A stretch of 64,000 nucleotides of DNA from Pseudomonas sp. MYb60 (GCF_002979555.1 NZ_PCOZ01000008.1:62001-126000); one strand, 5' to 3'; shown: positions 13,648 to 23,012, numbered from the stretch's first letter. The notes: generated by a model not told the origin, from the sequence alone. Numbers and translations are program-made.

Positions 13648-14044
13648 GGGGCCGTTTAGGATTCGACGCCGGTTGCGAAACTTTAGGTGCATGCCGAGTT
13701 GGTAACAGAACTCGTAAATCCACTGTTGCAACTTCTTATAGTTGCCAATGACGAAAACTACGGCCAGGAATTCGCTCTCGCTGCGTAAGCAGCCTTAGCC
13801 CTGAGCTTCTGGTACCTTCGGGTCCAGCAATCACCAGGGGATGTCTGTAAACCCAAAGTGATTGTCATATAGAACAGAATCGCCGTGCAGTACGTTGTGG
13901 ACGAAGCGGCTAAAACTTACACAACTCGCCCAAAGCACCCTGCCCTTCGGGTCGCTGAGGGTTAACTTAATAGAAACGGCTACGCATGTAGTACCGACAG
14001 CGGAGTACTGGCGGACGGGGGTTCAAATCCCCCCGGCTCCACCA
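13648..14044 (+). ncRNA. ssrA: Transfer-messenger RNA (tmRNA)
   Basis: A 397-base tmRNA. The 5' end GGGGCCGTTTAGGATTCGAC and the 3' end, a T-arm (GGTTCAAATCC) followed by CCCCGGCTCCACCA, form the alanine tRNA-like domain. The tag reading frame at 13744-13788 encodes ANDENYGQEFALAA and a TAA stop; the terminal LAA is the usual degron recognised by ClpXP. Pseudoknot-like GC-rich stems follow. tmRNA with SmpB rescues stalled ribosomes. Its 3' end is a common integration target, and a P4-type integrase gene starts 184 bp downstream. Confidence 0.98.
14017..14044 (+). other. Probable attachment site (left border) in ssrA 3' end
   Basis: The last 28 bases of ssrA, from the T-arm to CCA, are the usual crossover site for tyrosine integrases that target tmRNA. 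The integrase gene faces away from ssrA and begins 184 bp downstream. I searched by eye for a second copy of the CCCCGGCTCCACCA end in the window and found none, so the right border should lie beyond 64000. Confidence 0.6.
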
Positions 14045-14055
14045 AGTTTTCATCT

Positions 14056-14081
14056 AAAGACGTCCACGGACGTCTTTTTTT
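14056..14081 (+). terminator. Rho-independent terminator of ssrA
   Basis: AAAGACGTCC-AC-GGACGTCTTT is a perfect stem followed by a T-run to 14081, 12 bases after the tmRNA CCA end. Confidence 0.9.
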
Positions 14082-14157
14082 GTGCCTGAAATCTAGTAAA
14101 TACAGGGGTTTAGAGTCTACGAGCGTCCACCAGCATCCGTGACTATCTACGATTTCG

Positions 14158-14225
14158 TGTATTCCAAGTGGTATTCCAAGCCCTCACCTGCTATTTTTTG
14201 GAATACATAAACAGCACTGGAATAC
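14158..14225. repeat. Four GTATTCCA/TGGAATAC boxes before the integrase
   Basis: Two direct copies of GTATTCCAAG (14159-14168, 14171-14180) face two inverted copies, TTGGAATAC (14198-14206) and CTGGAATAC (14217-14225). The set lies within 68 bp ending just before the integrase start. Arrangement and position fit arm-type integrase or excisionase binding sites, or an autoregulatory operator. Confidence 0.6.
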
Positions 14226-14228
14226 ACC

Positions 14229-15485
14229 ATGGGGGCCCAAGCCACGCGCCTTTCAGACCTAAAAGTCAAAGCCGCGAAGCCAAAGGAAAAGGACTACATA
14301 CTCACCGACGGCAACGGCCTTCAGATGCGAGTGAGAATCAATGGCTCAAAGCTATGGAATTTCAACTACATCCAACCCGTGACGAAAAAGCGGATAAATA
14401 TGGGATTGGGCACCTTCCCTGAGGTAAGTCTGGCTCAAGCACGCAAGAGAACCGTGGAAGCGAGAGAGCTCGTCGCCCAGGGGCTGGACCCTAAAGAGAA
14501 ACGCGACGCCGAGCGGCACGCGAAAAAAGCAGCCACGGAACACACTTTCGAAAATATCTCGGCAGCATGGTTCGAGCTCAAAAAGGATTCAGTTACCCCT
14601 GCATACGCCGAGGATATTTGGCGCTCCCTCACGCTGCATGTCTTCCCTGATCTGGCCACCACCCCAATCTCTGCTATCACTGCCCCGAAAGTCATAAATT
14701 TGCTGCGCCCCCTCGAGACGAAGGGCAGTCTCGAAACCGTTAAACGTCTAACCCAACGCCTCAATGAGATCATGACCTATGGTGTCAATTCGGGATTGAT
14801 TCACGCGAATCCGCTCAGTGGAATTCGCTCCGTCTTCAAAAAGCCCAAAAAGAAAAACATGGCGGCCCTTGCGCCCGATGAGCTGAAAGAGCTCATGGTG
14901 GAAATTGCCAATGCCAGCATAAAAAGAACTACACGCTGCCTAATTGAGTGGCAACTTCACACCATGACTCGGCCAGCCGAGGCTGCCACTTCCCGCTGGG
15001 CTGATATCGACTTCGAAAAGAAGATCTGGACTATACCGGCGGAGCGCATGAAGAAACGTCGGATACACATCATTCCTCTCACGGAGCAGGCTCTGTCGCT
15101 CTTGGAAGCGATTAAACCCTACAGTGGACACCGGGAGTATGTCTTCCCCGCAGACCGGAACCCTCGCACCCACTGCAACAGCCAGACAGCCAACATGGCG
15201 CTGAAGCGCATGGGCTTCGAAGGGCGCCTGGTAAGCCATGGCATGCGCTCAATGGCTAGCACCATCCTCAACGAGCACGGCTGGGATCCTGAGTTGATCG
15301 AGGTGGCGCTTGCCCATGTGGACAAGGACGAGGTTCGCAGCGCCTACAATCGCGCGGACTATATCGAACGCAGACGCCCCATGATGATCTGGTGGAGCGA
15401 GCATATTCAGGCGGCAGCGACTGGAAACCTTTCCGTGTCGGCAGTACACGAGAGTAGGGACAGAAAAGTTGTTCCGATACGCTGA
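14229..15485 (+). CDS. Tyrosine integrase of the P4/DUF4102 type
   Basis: A 418-residue site-specific recombinase that integrates and excises the island. The N-terminal arm-binding domain (DUF4102: LSDLKVKAAKPKEKDYILTD) is at residues 8-90, a SAM-like core-binding domain at about 105-190, and the catalytic domain at 215-385. Catalytic residues are visible: Arg248 (TRPAEA), His337 and Arg340 (SHGMRS), His363 (LAHVDKDE) and the nucleophile Tyr373 (SAYNRADY). The gene lies immediately 3' of ssrA and points into the island. Nothing suggests that it is broken. Confidence 0.95.
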   Translation: MGAQATRLSDLKVKAAKPKEKDYILTDGNGLQMRVRINGSKLWNFNYIQPVTKKRINMGLGTFPEVSLAQARKRTVEARELVAQGLDPKEKRDAERHAKKAATEHTFENISAAWFELKKDSVTPAYAEDIWRSLTLHVFPDLATTPISAITAPKVINLLRPLETKGSLETVKRLTQRLNEIMTYGVNSGLIHANPLSGIRSVFKKPKKKNMAALAPDELKELMVEIANASIKRTTRCLIEWQLHTMTRPAEAATSRWADIDFEKKIWTIPAERMKKRRIHIIPLTEQALSLLEAIKPYSGHREYVFPADRNPRTHCNSQTANMALKRMGFEGRLVSHGMRSMASTILNEHGWDPELIEVALAHVDKDEVRSAYNRADYIERRRPMMIWWSEHIQAAATGNLSVSAVHESRDRKVVPIR

Positions 15486-15689
15486 TCTACCGGCCAAGAG
15501 CGGCCTGTGGTCGGCGTAATGGCGCTGGCCATGATCAAATGAAGATTCGGCCAAGAGCGGCCATGATTACATATGCCTCCCCAACATCCGAACTAAGCCC
15601 ATCCGCCCTCCAGCAGGTGATGGAGGGCCGAACGTGAGAAGCTGGACACGATCCATGCGCAATTGGCGGCCGCTTCTTGAGGTTGATGA

Positions 15690-18221
15690 CTAACTGAACT
15701 CCCTATCAAAATAAGAGCCACAGCTAGGACAGATCACATTGGTCACCTGATCGGCGACAGTGTTGTGGTACGTCCAAATCGTGCCGTTCTTGAACAGCGG
15801 AGCGGCGCAGTCGTAGCAATGGGTTCTGACACTCCACACCCCGCAGCGTTTGCAGTCAAGAAGCCATCTCGTCGCCCCGCTTTGAGTACTCTTTGCCTCG
15901 ATCGCTACATGGCGTTCGCCGCAGCCAAGACAGAAGCTGCGGGATGTCCATGTTTTGTTGCCATAATCATCGTGTTCTTCCTGCGGCTCAGGAAATGAAC
16001 TCTGGAATACCATCGCCAGCAGGCGTTTGAGGTGCTGGGTCGAGCGCGCCCCGGAAGACGATACTCCCGTCTGTATCCAGCCCTGACGATGGGATTGCGT
16101 CCTGCCGTAATCACAATGCGCCCCCCATTCGAGGGGTGACGCCGCGGGACGTGCGGTGAACTCGCAGGGCTGCAGGATGAAAACCCTTCCGCTTTCCACC
16201 GCCTTGTCATAGCCTTTCGCCAGGACCAGCTCGTCAAGCATACGGTTCAGCCCATCTCTCTTCCAGTTGCTCCTGAACTTGGCGTCCATCACTATGCCGC
16301 CGCGCCGCCCACTTTCGCGATCGAAACGCCTAGATTGTTCCTTGCCCGTATAGATAACCTCTAGAATAAAATCAGGCCGTCGACCCGTGGACATTTCTGC
16401 CTGGCAGTTGAGGGTGACCTTCATTTCCAGGTCGTCGCGCGAAAACTCGAACCTGACGTTACTTGCGCGCTCGAGCGAGGTCGCAACCAGCTTCTCTTCC
16501 CAGCCACGTTCCGGCTCGAACCGGAAGTCATGCATCAGCAGCATGAAGATCTTAAGCAGGCACCATTTTTCATAGATGTCACTGGTATGAAGGATCCCTA
16601 TGCTGCTGATCTCTTCCAGTTTCGACAGATCTAGGCCGCCGCGATTGAAGAGTTCGCGAACCTTATTAAATGCCGCCACACAGGTAGCATAATCCGGGTT
16701 GGAGACGAACCGCATTCCCAACGGGAAATTCGAACTGCGTGAAATTCCGAGGCAGTCAAAGCCTGCGTCAGTTTCCGTCAACTTTCGCGCCCACCGCCCT
16801 ATTTCCTCAACTGACAAAGAAATAACTCTCTTCTTTTCCAGAGATTTTTCTGCGCGTCGCTCGCCTATACCCGCCTCGCGATTAAGCTCACGCAGCTCAT
16901 TACGAGAAAGACGAACAAGCCAGTTGTTTTTTTCCAAGCCTCGTCTCTTTCCAGCCCTTTTCTCAAGGACGTCCGTTTGCGGCAAAACCTCTTGCACCGA
17001 GGTGAAGGTGATCTCGCGAAATTGTTGCCCTTTGGACGTATCCCTCACGCGGGAGTCCACGCTCCCTGTGAGCGTAAAGTTTTTGCAGAAGTGATGTGCT
17101 CCGAGAATTAGCTCAAACAAATCCTTAGGCAGCACAACCACTCTGTAGTCGACAGGGCTGGCTACATTGCTCGCCATGGCATCCTGTGGCGTGTAATAAA
17201 AAGCAAAGTGATCAAAATACCTTTTGCCCAAACGAATCGGAAATCGACCAACTAGATCCGCCTCATGTCCCGACCGGCTCTTGAAGTCCGCAAGCGCATC
17301 CAGCTTGCGCTTGATCTCTTCCGTCTGCTGATCGAACACCTCGGGCTCAACAGGACGCATCTCCATTTCACGATCGCGACGGGCGCGCTCACTCTCCTGT
17401 GAAGCTAGCCTGTCAAGAAAGCTAGACTGCAGCGAGGCTGCCGAAACATAGGCATCAGCCACTTTGAGGGAAACCGCCAATACATGTCGTAGATAGCGGT
17501 TCTCGGCGGTGTCCGCCGACTCATTGAAGACCCGACCCGTGAGCTGGCGGGCTGTTGGATTACGCGCATACTCGCGAAAGGTCACCGTGTTTGGACGCAA
17601 CTTCGCAAGAGGCTGCTGCGCCTGTCCCTCCCGGATATTGACAGCTGGAGATGCCAGCACCCTGTGCGACGCAGTATGTAACTCTTTTAGCGCATCAGCG
17701 AACTCGGTCCCAGCTCCGGCACCTTTGCCCGTTGCTGTGGCTCCGGCGGAATCGTTCATGATCATCCAGAGAAGATCGCCCCGAAAGTCATCTATATACG
17801 CCTGGATGTCGGCGCGACCGAAGGTCGAAAGACGATTTTCAACCCGTAGCGTTAAGTCGTCTATCCGGATGTTGTAGACGCCTGCACTCCGTTGAAGCTC
17901 GCTCAGATGACGCTTGCCGGCATGATCCCAACCATCATTTCGCAACCACCAGAATCCACCGCCCCGTGGATCTGCAACCTGCAACATAGGAGTTTCCTGC
18001 CCCAGCGCCGTCACGAAAACAGGCATCACGTCTTCAAACCCGGGCCCGACGCGAATACCGAGCCACGGTTGAAAATCGTTGAAGATCACGCTCTCAACAA
18101 CAAACTCACCATCAGTGCGAGGCTCTATCTCCAGCGAAACCGGCGCAACCTCTATTGCCCGGGCGACACCTTCCGACTGCCAGTCAATCGTCAGATAGCG
18201 GGCTTCGATTTCCGGAGGCAT
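15690..18221 (-). CDS. McrC-like DUF2357 nuclease with zinc ribbons
   Basis: An 843-residue protein that looks like the nuclease partner of an McrB-type ATPase. The N-terminal half resembles DUF2357-type beta-rich domains. A PD-(D/E)XK site is visible: Asp617 (RRPDFILEV) and Asp646-Ala-Lys648 (IVMDAKFRSNW). The last 90 residues hold three or four zinc-knuckle pairs (CLGCGERH, CKRCGVW, CYDCAAP, CPSCGSYF), unusual for McrC. Its ATG overlaps the stop of the upstream AAA gene (TAATG), so the two are translationally coupled. By analogy it would cleave DNA or RNA recognised by the complex; the substrate is unknown. A CoCoNuT-type McrBC relative is one possibility. Confidence 0.75.
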   Translation of the reverse strand: MPPEIEARYLTIDWQSEGVARAIEVAPVSLEIEPRTDGEFVVESVIFNDFQPWLGIRVGPGFEDVMPVFVTALGQETPMLQVADPRGGGFWWLRNDGWDHAGKRHLSELQRSAGVYNIRIDDLTLRVENRLSTFGRADIQAYIDDFRGDLLWMIMNDSAGATATGKGAGAGTEFADALKELHTASHRVLASPAVNIREGQAQQPLAKLRPNTVTFREYARNPTARQLTGRVFNESADTAENRYLRHVLAVSLKVADAYVSAASLQSSFLDRLASQESERARRDREMEMRPVEPEVFDQQTEEIKRKLDALADFKSRSGHEADLVGRFPIRLGKRYFDHFAFYYTPQDAMASNVASPVDYRVVVLPKDLFELILGAHHFCKNFTLTGSVDSRVRDTSKGQQFREITFTSVQEVLPQTDVLEKRAGKRRGLEKNNWLVRLSRNELRELNREAGIGERRAEKSLEKKRVISLSVEEIGRWARKLTETDAGFDCLGISRSSNFPLGMRFVSNPDYATCVAAFNKVRELFNRGGLDLSKLEEISSIGILHTSDIYEKWCLLKIFMLLMHDFRFEPERGWEEKLVATSLERASNVRFEFSRDDLEMKVTLNCQAEMSTGRRPDFILEVIYTGKEQSRRFDRESGRRGGIVMDAKFRSNWKRDGLNRMLDELVLAKGYDKAVESGRVFILQPCEFTARPAASPLEWGAHCDYGRTQSHRQGWIQTGVSSSGARSTQHLKRLLAMVFQSSFPEPQEEHDDYGNKTWTSRSFCLGCGERHVAIEAKSTQSGATRWLLDCKRCGVWSVRTHCYDCAAPLFKNGTIWTYHNTVADQVTNVICPSCGSYFDREFS

Positions 18222-20368
18222 TACCGAGTCCAGAAGTTGGCGATGCCGTTATTGCCTTCTGCGCGAGCGATCAACTCATCCAAAGACTCAACAGCAGACT
18301 CGGTCACCTGGCTCAGGTCAAGACCAATTAAGGCTTGTGCCAGTGAATCCCTGAGGCCGATCAGCACATCCCGTCGCTTCTGCCCATTGTTCGAAACCTT
18401 CTCTAAATCGAGGATGATTTTGGGAAGAATCTTGTGTACCGCGACGTTATTCAAAGCAGCTAAATCTCCAATCTCGGCTTCCTCCCCCCTACGGATGTAG
18501 TTGAGCGATTGCCGGATTGCCCGCAGGCCGAACTCAATGCCCAGCGGATCGAGATAGTCCCGCGCCAGACCTACCAACAGCTTAACCTTCGGGTCGGTCT
18601 GATCGAAGGTCGGATACTCGGCGCGGAAACCGATATCAGCGGCCAGAATGTTCATCGGTAGATCCAAGTCTAGGTCGAACTTCTCCAGCTCGCCCTCAAC
18701 CTCATCCCAGTCCATTAACACGGGATTGCGGAACCGCATGACGTGCGCACGGTCAAGAATTTTTGGTGAGAGATAGTGCGTGGTCTCGTCCACGTTGATC
18801 GCCCCGATGATCCAGACGTTAGGTGGAAACCGGAATCCGGCGGGAACGTCGATCAGTCCCGAGAGCGAACGCCTGATCTTCGCATGGTGATTGAGTAAAG
18901 TGTCAGCGTCTTGGAAGCCCGCTAGCCTGCGAAGCTCGAGGTTGGCCTGATCATTCATTAGAATATCGCTGAACGAGGCGTCGCCCGGCAGGCCAGCACG
19001 CTTCCTGGCCTCTTCCTCAAGCGCTAAGAAAATTTTGTTATCGATTACGGCCTGACGCTCCTCCGCCGATGAGTACAGGTGGATCCAGGGAGCCTCGCCT
19101 CGAGTTTCAAGCAAACTCAGGAAGTCGGCAAAGTAGTACTCCACGCGGGCGAGGTTCATTTCGTCGAGGCAGATGAAGTGCGGAATTTCTGGCTCGCGCG
19201 CGGCATCCAGCAGTGCCAGCAGAAATTGCGTCGGGTGGTAGCGCCGCTCAATTGGGTTGTAGTAACCCAGCAGGTCGTCCGAGCCGGTCCAGTTGGGTTT
19301 TACCGGCACAATTGTGCAGCGCCCCCCGACAGCGGAGGCCACAGACTTCACCAAGTTGGTCTTGCCGGATCCCGAATCCCCGGCGAGCACGATCAAGTCG
19401 TTGGTGCGTAACAGGGTGATGAAGTCGAGCAATTGCGCGCGGGTGTAGAGGATACCCTTACGCCAAAGAAACGCCTGGATGTACGAAGCCAGTCGTTGGA
19501 GGTTTCCGGCAAGCGCCTCCCGAAGGCGATGCCCTTCTCGGGTATCAGGCGCCCCTATAAGGGGAAAAACTTTCTCCAGATCAGCCCTGTCGATGAGATT
19601 GAGCGCGACCATGCGCTCACTCCTATCCTGGAGAAAAGCTTCCAGCTCTCGAAACCTAGTTTCCAATGTATTTTTCCTCTGCACGAACTCTGTGTCGAGA
19701 GCCGCGATACGATCCATTCGCTGATCGACTTCCAGCCCGATTCGCCCATACTCATCGTCGAGCAATTTCTTATTCTGAGCAGCGACTTCGAGAGCTAATT
19801 GTGCAGCGAGCAATTTATCTCCAGCTTCAGAAGTCTCACGTTGCAACCGGTCCTCTATAGCCTCACGCACCTTTGTCACTACTAGCGGCATCGCTTCTGA
19901 TTGGATGTTTTTGATACTCCACCAACTTTCAGGGATGTGGCTTAGTGGTTCTAGCGTTTCAGGATGAACCATGCAGCCAAACGGGTCGCCGCGTTTTTTT
20001 CGTTCATCCAAGGGTGACAGATCCAACTCCGCGGACGCGAAGCTCTCAATTCGCCCAAGTTTCTGGATTCTGCTGAGTTCGGAGGGCGGCACAAATACTG
20101 ATTGGCGCACGCTGGCGTTTTTTAGTGGTGGGGGCAGCCTGATGCCTGTTTCGGCATGATGCAGATCTACGAGAAACCCGAAGGTTTTCCCTTCGGCCAG
20201 CTGTAACCGGCCAATGACTCTTAAGTGTAAGGGATCACGCTGGCCCCATACTTGAGCAAGATAGTACCGTAGGTCCTCCTCCGACCACCCGAGCGATGGT
20301 AACTCCTCGGCATAACCTTCCCCGCTCGCAGCGCTGACACCATCCTGTTGCATTGAATCGGTTGTCAC
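18221..20368 (-). CDS. McrB-like AAA+ ATPase with coiled coil
   Basis: A protein of about 715 residues with three parts: an N-terminal region of about 180 residues (possible ligand-binding domain), a coiled coil at about 185-275 (ALEVAAQNKKLLDDEYGRIG onwards), and an AAA+ domain of the McrB type. Walker A is AGDSGSGKTNL near residue 330, Walker B is HFICLDEMNLARVEYYF near 405, and the sensor region INVDETTHYLSPKILDRA follows. A GTG at 20368 with an AGGTGA site is preferred; TTG at 20386 or ATG at 20353 are alternatives. It heads a two-gene operon with the nuclease, divergent from the DNA-processing module. The pair is a probable type IV-like restriction or phage defence system. Confidence 0.75.
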   Translation of the reverse strand: MTTDSMQQDGVSAASGEGYAEELPSLGWSEEDLRYYLAQVWGQRDPLHLRVIGRLQLAEGKTFGFLVDLHHAETGIRLPPPLKNASVRQSVFVPPSELSRIQKLGRIESFASAELDLSPLDERKKRGDPFGCMVHPETLEPLSHIPESWWSIKNIQSEAMPLVVTKVREAIEDRLQRETSEAGDKLLAAQLALEVAAQNKKLLDDEYGRIGLEVDQRMDRIAALDTEFVQRKNTLETRFRELEAFLQDRSERMVALNLIDRADLEKVFPLIGAPDTREGHRLREALAGNLQRLASYIQAFLWRKGILYTRAQLLDFITLLRTNDLIVLAGDSGSGKTNLVKSVASAVGGRCTIVPVKPNWTGSDDLLGYYNPIERRYHPTQFLLALLDAAREPEIPHFICLDEMNLARVEYYFADFLSLLETRGEAPWIHLYSSAEERQAVIDNKIFLALEEEARKRAGLPGDASFSDILMNDQANLELRRLAGFQDADTLLNHHAKIRRSLSGLIDVPAGFRFPPNVWIIGAINVDETTHYLSPKILDRAHVMRFRNPVLMDWDEVEGELEKFDLDLDLPMNILAADIGFRAEYPTFDQTDPKVKLLVGLARDYLDPLGIEFGLRAIRQSLNYIRRGEEAEIGDLAALNNVAVHKILPKIILDLEKVSNNGQKRRDVLIGLRDSLAQALIGLDLSQVTESAVESLDELIARAEGNNGIANFWTR

Positions 20369-20573
20369 ATGCTCACCTAAGACCAAACACTCATTTGGAT
20401 CTGGCTACCCTCGTCGATCTGACGCGTGTTTTCAACTAATTGCGGCTTGGAATACCAATCAAAAAAAACTCAGACCTATATCACCTCTGTGAACGCCCAC
20501 CGTAGTAACTGCGGTAGGGATTTGGCGTGCCTGCTTTTTGGCTAGTACGCTCATCACTTGAGAGGATTTACGT

Positions 20574-20903
20574 ATGTATGCCCCTTGCCCTAGCTGCAAT
20601 TCTGGACGTGTCGCAAAGAAAAATATCGGTAAGCAAACGGGTGGGTTGATTGGCGCTGCAGGAGGTGCAGTCAGTGGGGCCGCCGGAGCCCTGTCGGGAG
20701 CGGAGGCCGGTGCAGTACTCGGCATAGTCGGCGGGCCTGTTGGGATTGCTGTGGGTAGTATCGCTGGCGCCATACTCGGAGGGTTGTTTGGTGGTGCTGC
20801 CGGCGGGATCGCTGGGGCCACACTGGGTGAACAGATTGATGAGAAGGTGCTGGATAGCTATCAGTGCCTGGAATGCGGCTACAGCTTCAGCATCAACCGT
20901 TAG
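20574..20903 (+). CDS. Glycine-zipper membrane protein with split zinc ribbon
   Basis: A 109-residue protein of unknown function. A CPSC pair at residues 5-8 and a CLEC pair near residue 97 could form one zinc ribbon. Between them lies a 70-residue glycine/alanine-rich stretch with repeated small-residue patterns (AAGGAVSGAAGALSG; GGLFGGAAGGIAGA), which resembles glycine-zipper membrane helices. GAGG precedes the ATG. It starts a rightward group with DUF932, YqaJ and others. The alternating zipper implies a hairpin inserted in the inner membrane with both ends on one side; that topology is inference. Confidence 0.7.
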   Translation: MYAPCPSCNSGRVAKKNIGKQTGGLIGAAGGAVSGAAGALSGAEAGAVLGIVGGPVGIAVGSIAGAILGGLFGGAAGGIAGATLGEQIDEKVLDSYQCLECGYSFSINR

Positions 20904-20958
20904 TTCGTTGTTTGTTGAAGCCACGCTCTTTTCCATTCATTTCGCAGGAGTCATTCCC

Positions 20959-21927
20959 ATGGCACACCTCATCGAACAAATGGCTTACGTTGGTGAAACT
21001 CCCTGGCATGGCCTGGGCAGTCGCCTATCGCCCCAACAACCGCTCGAAGTCTGGCAGCGCGAAGCGGGCATGGACTGGAAGATCCAGGACAGCCCGGTGC
21101 ATTTCAAGTCCGACAGCATCGGTGTTCTGGGCTCAATTCACTCTTTCCCTGAACAGAAGGTGCTGTATCGCTCCGACACCAAGGCCCCCTTGTCAGTGGT
21201 CTCCAACCGCTACCAGGTGGTGCAGCCCCGTGAAGTGTTGGAGTTCTATCGCGATCTGACTGAGGTCTCGGGCTACGAGCTGGAAACCGCCGGAGTGCTC
21301 AAAGGCGGTCGCAAGTTCTGGGCTCTGGCCCGTACTGGGCAAGGCACGGCGTTGAAGGGCAACGACCAGGTGAATGGCTACCTGCTGCTGGCCACCTCCT
21401 GTGATGGCACCTTGGCCACCACCGCAACCCCCACCACCGTACGTGTGGTCTGCAATAACACGCTGACCATCGCCCTGGATGGCACCACCCGCGTGATCAA
21501 GGTGCCACATAACACCCGCTTCGATCCGCAGGCAGTGAAAAAGCAGTTGGGCATCGCCGTCTCCCAGTGGGACGAGTTTATGTACCGCATGCGAGCACTG
21601 GCTGAACGCAAGGTGCATTGGCATGAAGCGATGGGCTTTTTCATGAACGTGCTGTGTGACGTAACCCCCAACAGCAAACTACCCGAAGTCCTGCCGAACG
21701 AGCGCGCACTGCGCAAAGTCCAAGGGCTGTACGAAGGCGAGGGTCGGGGAGCAACGCTTGAATCAGCCCAAGGAACTGCGTGGGGCTTGCTCAACGCCGT
21801 GACCGAGTATGTCGATCACGAGCGACGCGCCAGGAGTGCTGAATACCGCATGGACTCGGCCTGGTTTGGCCAAGGCGCTGTGATCAAACAACGCGCCTTG
21901 CAGGCCGCACTGGAGCTCGCCGCCTAG
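20959..21927 (+). CDS. DUF932 family protein
   Basis: A 322-residue DUF932 protein, a family common on plasmids, ICEs and phages, where it accompanies DNA recombination genes; its activity is not established. The start MAHLIEQMAYVGETPWHGLG with GCAGGAG upstream is typical, and family blocks SVVSNRYQVVQPREVLEFYR and TPTTVRVVCNNTLTIAL are present. It precedes a YqaJ-type nuclease, separated by a terminator-like hairpin. A role in DNA protection or recombination of the element is inferred from neighbours only. Confidence 0.85.
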   Translation: MAHLIEQMAYVGETPWHGLGSRLSPQQPLEVWQREAGMDWKIQDSPVHFKSDSIGVLGSIHSFPEQKVLYRSDTKAPLSVVSNRYQVVQPREVLEFYRDLTEVSGYELETAGVLKGGRKFWALARTGQGTALKGNDQVNGYLLLATSCDGTLATTATPTTVRVVCNNTLTIALDGTTRVIKVPHNTRFDPQAVKKQLGIAVSQWDEFMYRMRALAERKVHWHEAMGFFMNVLCDVTPNSKLPEVLPNERALRKVQGLYEGEGRGATLESAQGTAWGLLNAVTEYVDHERRARSAEYRMDSAWFGQGAVIKQRALQAALELAA

Positions 21928-21950
21928 CTCCACTCACTTACTCAACTATT

Positions 21951-21987
21951 AAAACGCCTGGTCAGCTTCTGCTGGCCGGGCGTTTTT
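21951..21987 (+). terminator. Terminator-like hairpin between DUF932 and yqaJ genes
   Basis: AAAACGCCTGG-T-CAGC pairs with GCTG-G-CCGGGCGTTTT, followed by TTTTTA. It lies directly upstream of the ribosome site of the next gene, so it could attenuate rather than end transcription. Confidence 0.75.
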
Positions 21988-22007
21988 ATGCCGCACAGGA
22001 AAACATC

Positions 22008-23012
22008 ATGGGCACGCAAACTCTGCAACAAACCAGGAGCAAACTACGGCCTGCGCTGCGCCTAGTGGGCACCAAACAATTGCCACGAGAGGAATGGTTG
22101 GCCGTACGCAAACAAGGCATCGGCAGTTCGGATGCCGCCGCAGCCGTGGGCCTGAACCCGTACAAATCCCAGCTGGAGCTGTGGCTGGAGAAAACCGGCC
22201 GTGACACCTCACTGCCCAAGCTCGATCCGCAGGATGAGGAAAGTCCGGCTTATTGGGGCAATATCCTGGAGCCGATTGTCGCAACACATTACACCCGGCG
22301 CAGTGGTCATCGGGTCCGCCGGGTCAATGCGGTGCTGCAGCATCCTGATTCCAAACTGGCCTGGATGCTGGCCAACATCGACCGCGAGGTCATCGGTGCG
22401 CCAGAGGTACAGATCCTTGAATGTAAAACTGCTGGCATAAACGGCGCACGCCTCTGGAAAGAGGGCGTGCCGGAGTATGTTCAGTTGCAAGTGATGCACC
22501 AACTGGCCGTGACTGGCAAGCAGGCAGCCGATGTGGCAGTGCTGCTGGGTGGCCAGCACCTGGAGATCCATCGCATCGAACGGGACGAGTCGCTGATTGC
22601 TCGGCTGATCGACCTGGAGCGGTTGTTCTGGGATTACGTGGTCAGTGATACCCCACCTCCGGCCGACGGATCGGCCTCGGCGGAGCAGGCGTTGCGCTGC
22701 CTGTATCCACAGGACAGTGGGCAAAGCCTGGACTTCAGCCAGGACGCGCTGCTCTGTACGACCTTTACCGAACTGCAGAGAGTGCGAGGATCGATTGCTC
22801 TGCAGGAGAAGCAGGAAGCTCAGCTCAAGCAAACGTTGCAACAGGCCATGGGTGATGCCAGTCGGGCGACCTTCGCAACCGGCAGCATCACGTGGAGGAA
22901 AGCCAAAGACAGCGTGGCACTGGATATCCCCCGCCTGCTGAAAGAAAAGCCCTACCTGCAAGTGCGCTACTCGACCACAAAAACCGGCTGTCGGCGTTTT
23001 CTACTGGCCTGA
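22008..23012 (+). CDS. YqaJ-type viral recombinase/exonuclease
   Basis: A 334-residue nuclease of the YqaJ (lambda exonuclease-like) family. Recognisable features are EEWLAVRKQGIGSSDAAAAV (about residues 28-47), the metal ligand Asp125 (LANIDREV) and Glu138-Cys-Lys140 (ILECKTAG), the D...ExK of the PD-(D/E)XK fold. Such enzymes resect double-strand DNA 5' to 3' to allow annealing-type recombination, usually with a single-strand annealing protein; none is obvious beside it, although the next gene or DUF932 might serve. AGGAAAA precedes the ATG. Same-strand group with DUF932 and RadC. Confidence 0.88.
   Translation: MGTQTLQQTRSKLRPALRLVGTKQLPREEWLAVRKQGIGSSDAAAAVGLNPYKSQLELWLEKTGRDTSLPKLDPQDEESPAYWGNILEPIVATHYTRRSGHRVRRVNAVLQHPDSKLAWMLANIDREVIGAPEVQILECKTAGINGARLWKEGVPEYVQLQVMHQLAVTGKQAADVAVLLGGQHLEIHRIERDESLIARLIDLERLFWDYVVSDTPPPADGSASAEQALRCLYPQDSGQSLDFSQDALLCTTFTELQRVRGSIALQEKQEAQLKQTLQQAMGDASRATFATGSITWRKAKDSVALDIPRLLKEKPYLQVRYSTTKTGCRRFLLA

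Noticed and set aside
13862..14089. 75-codon frame across the end of ssrA
   Set aside because: It lies inside tmRNA and its terminator; not a protein gene.
15492..15570. Repeated GGCCAAGAGCGGCC motifs after the integrase
   Set aside because: Two short dyads that could be weak terminators, but no T-run and no array pattern; too little to call.
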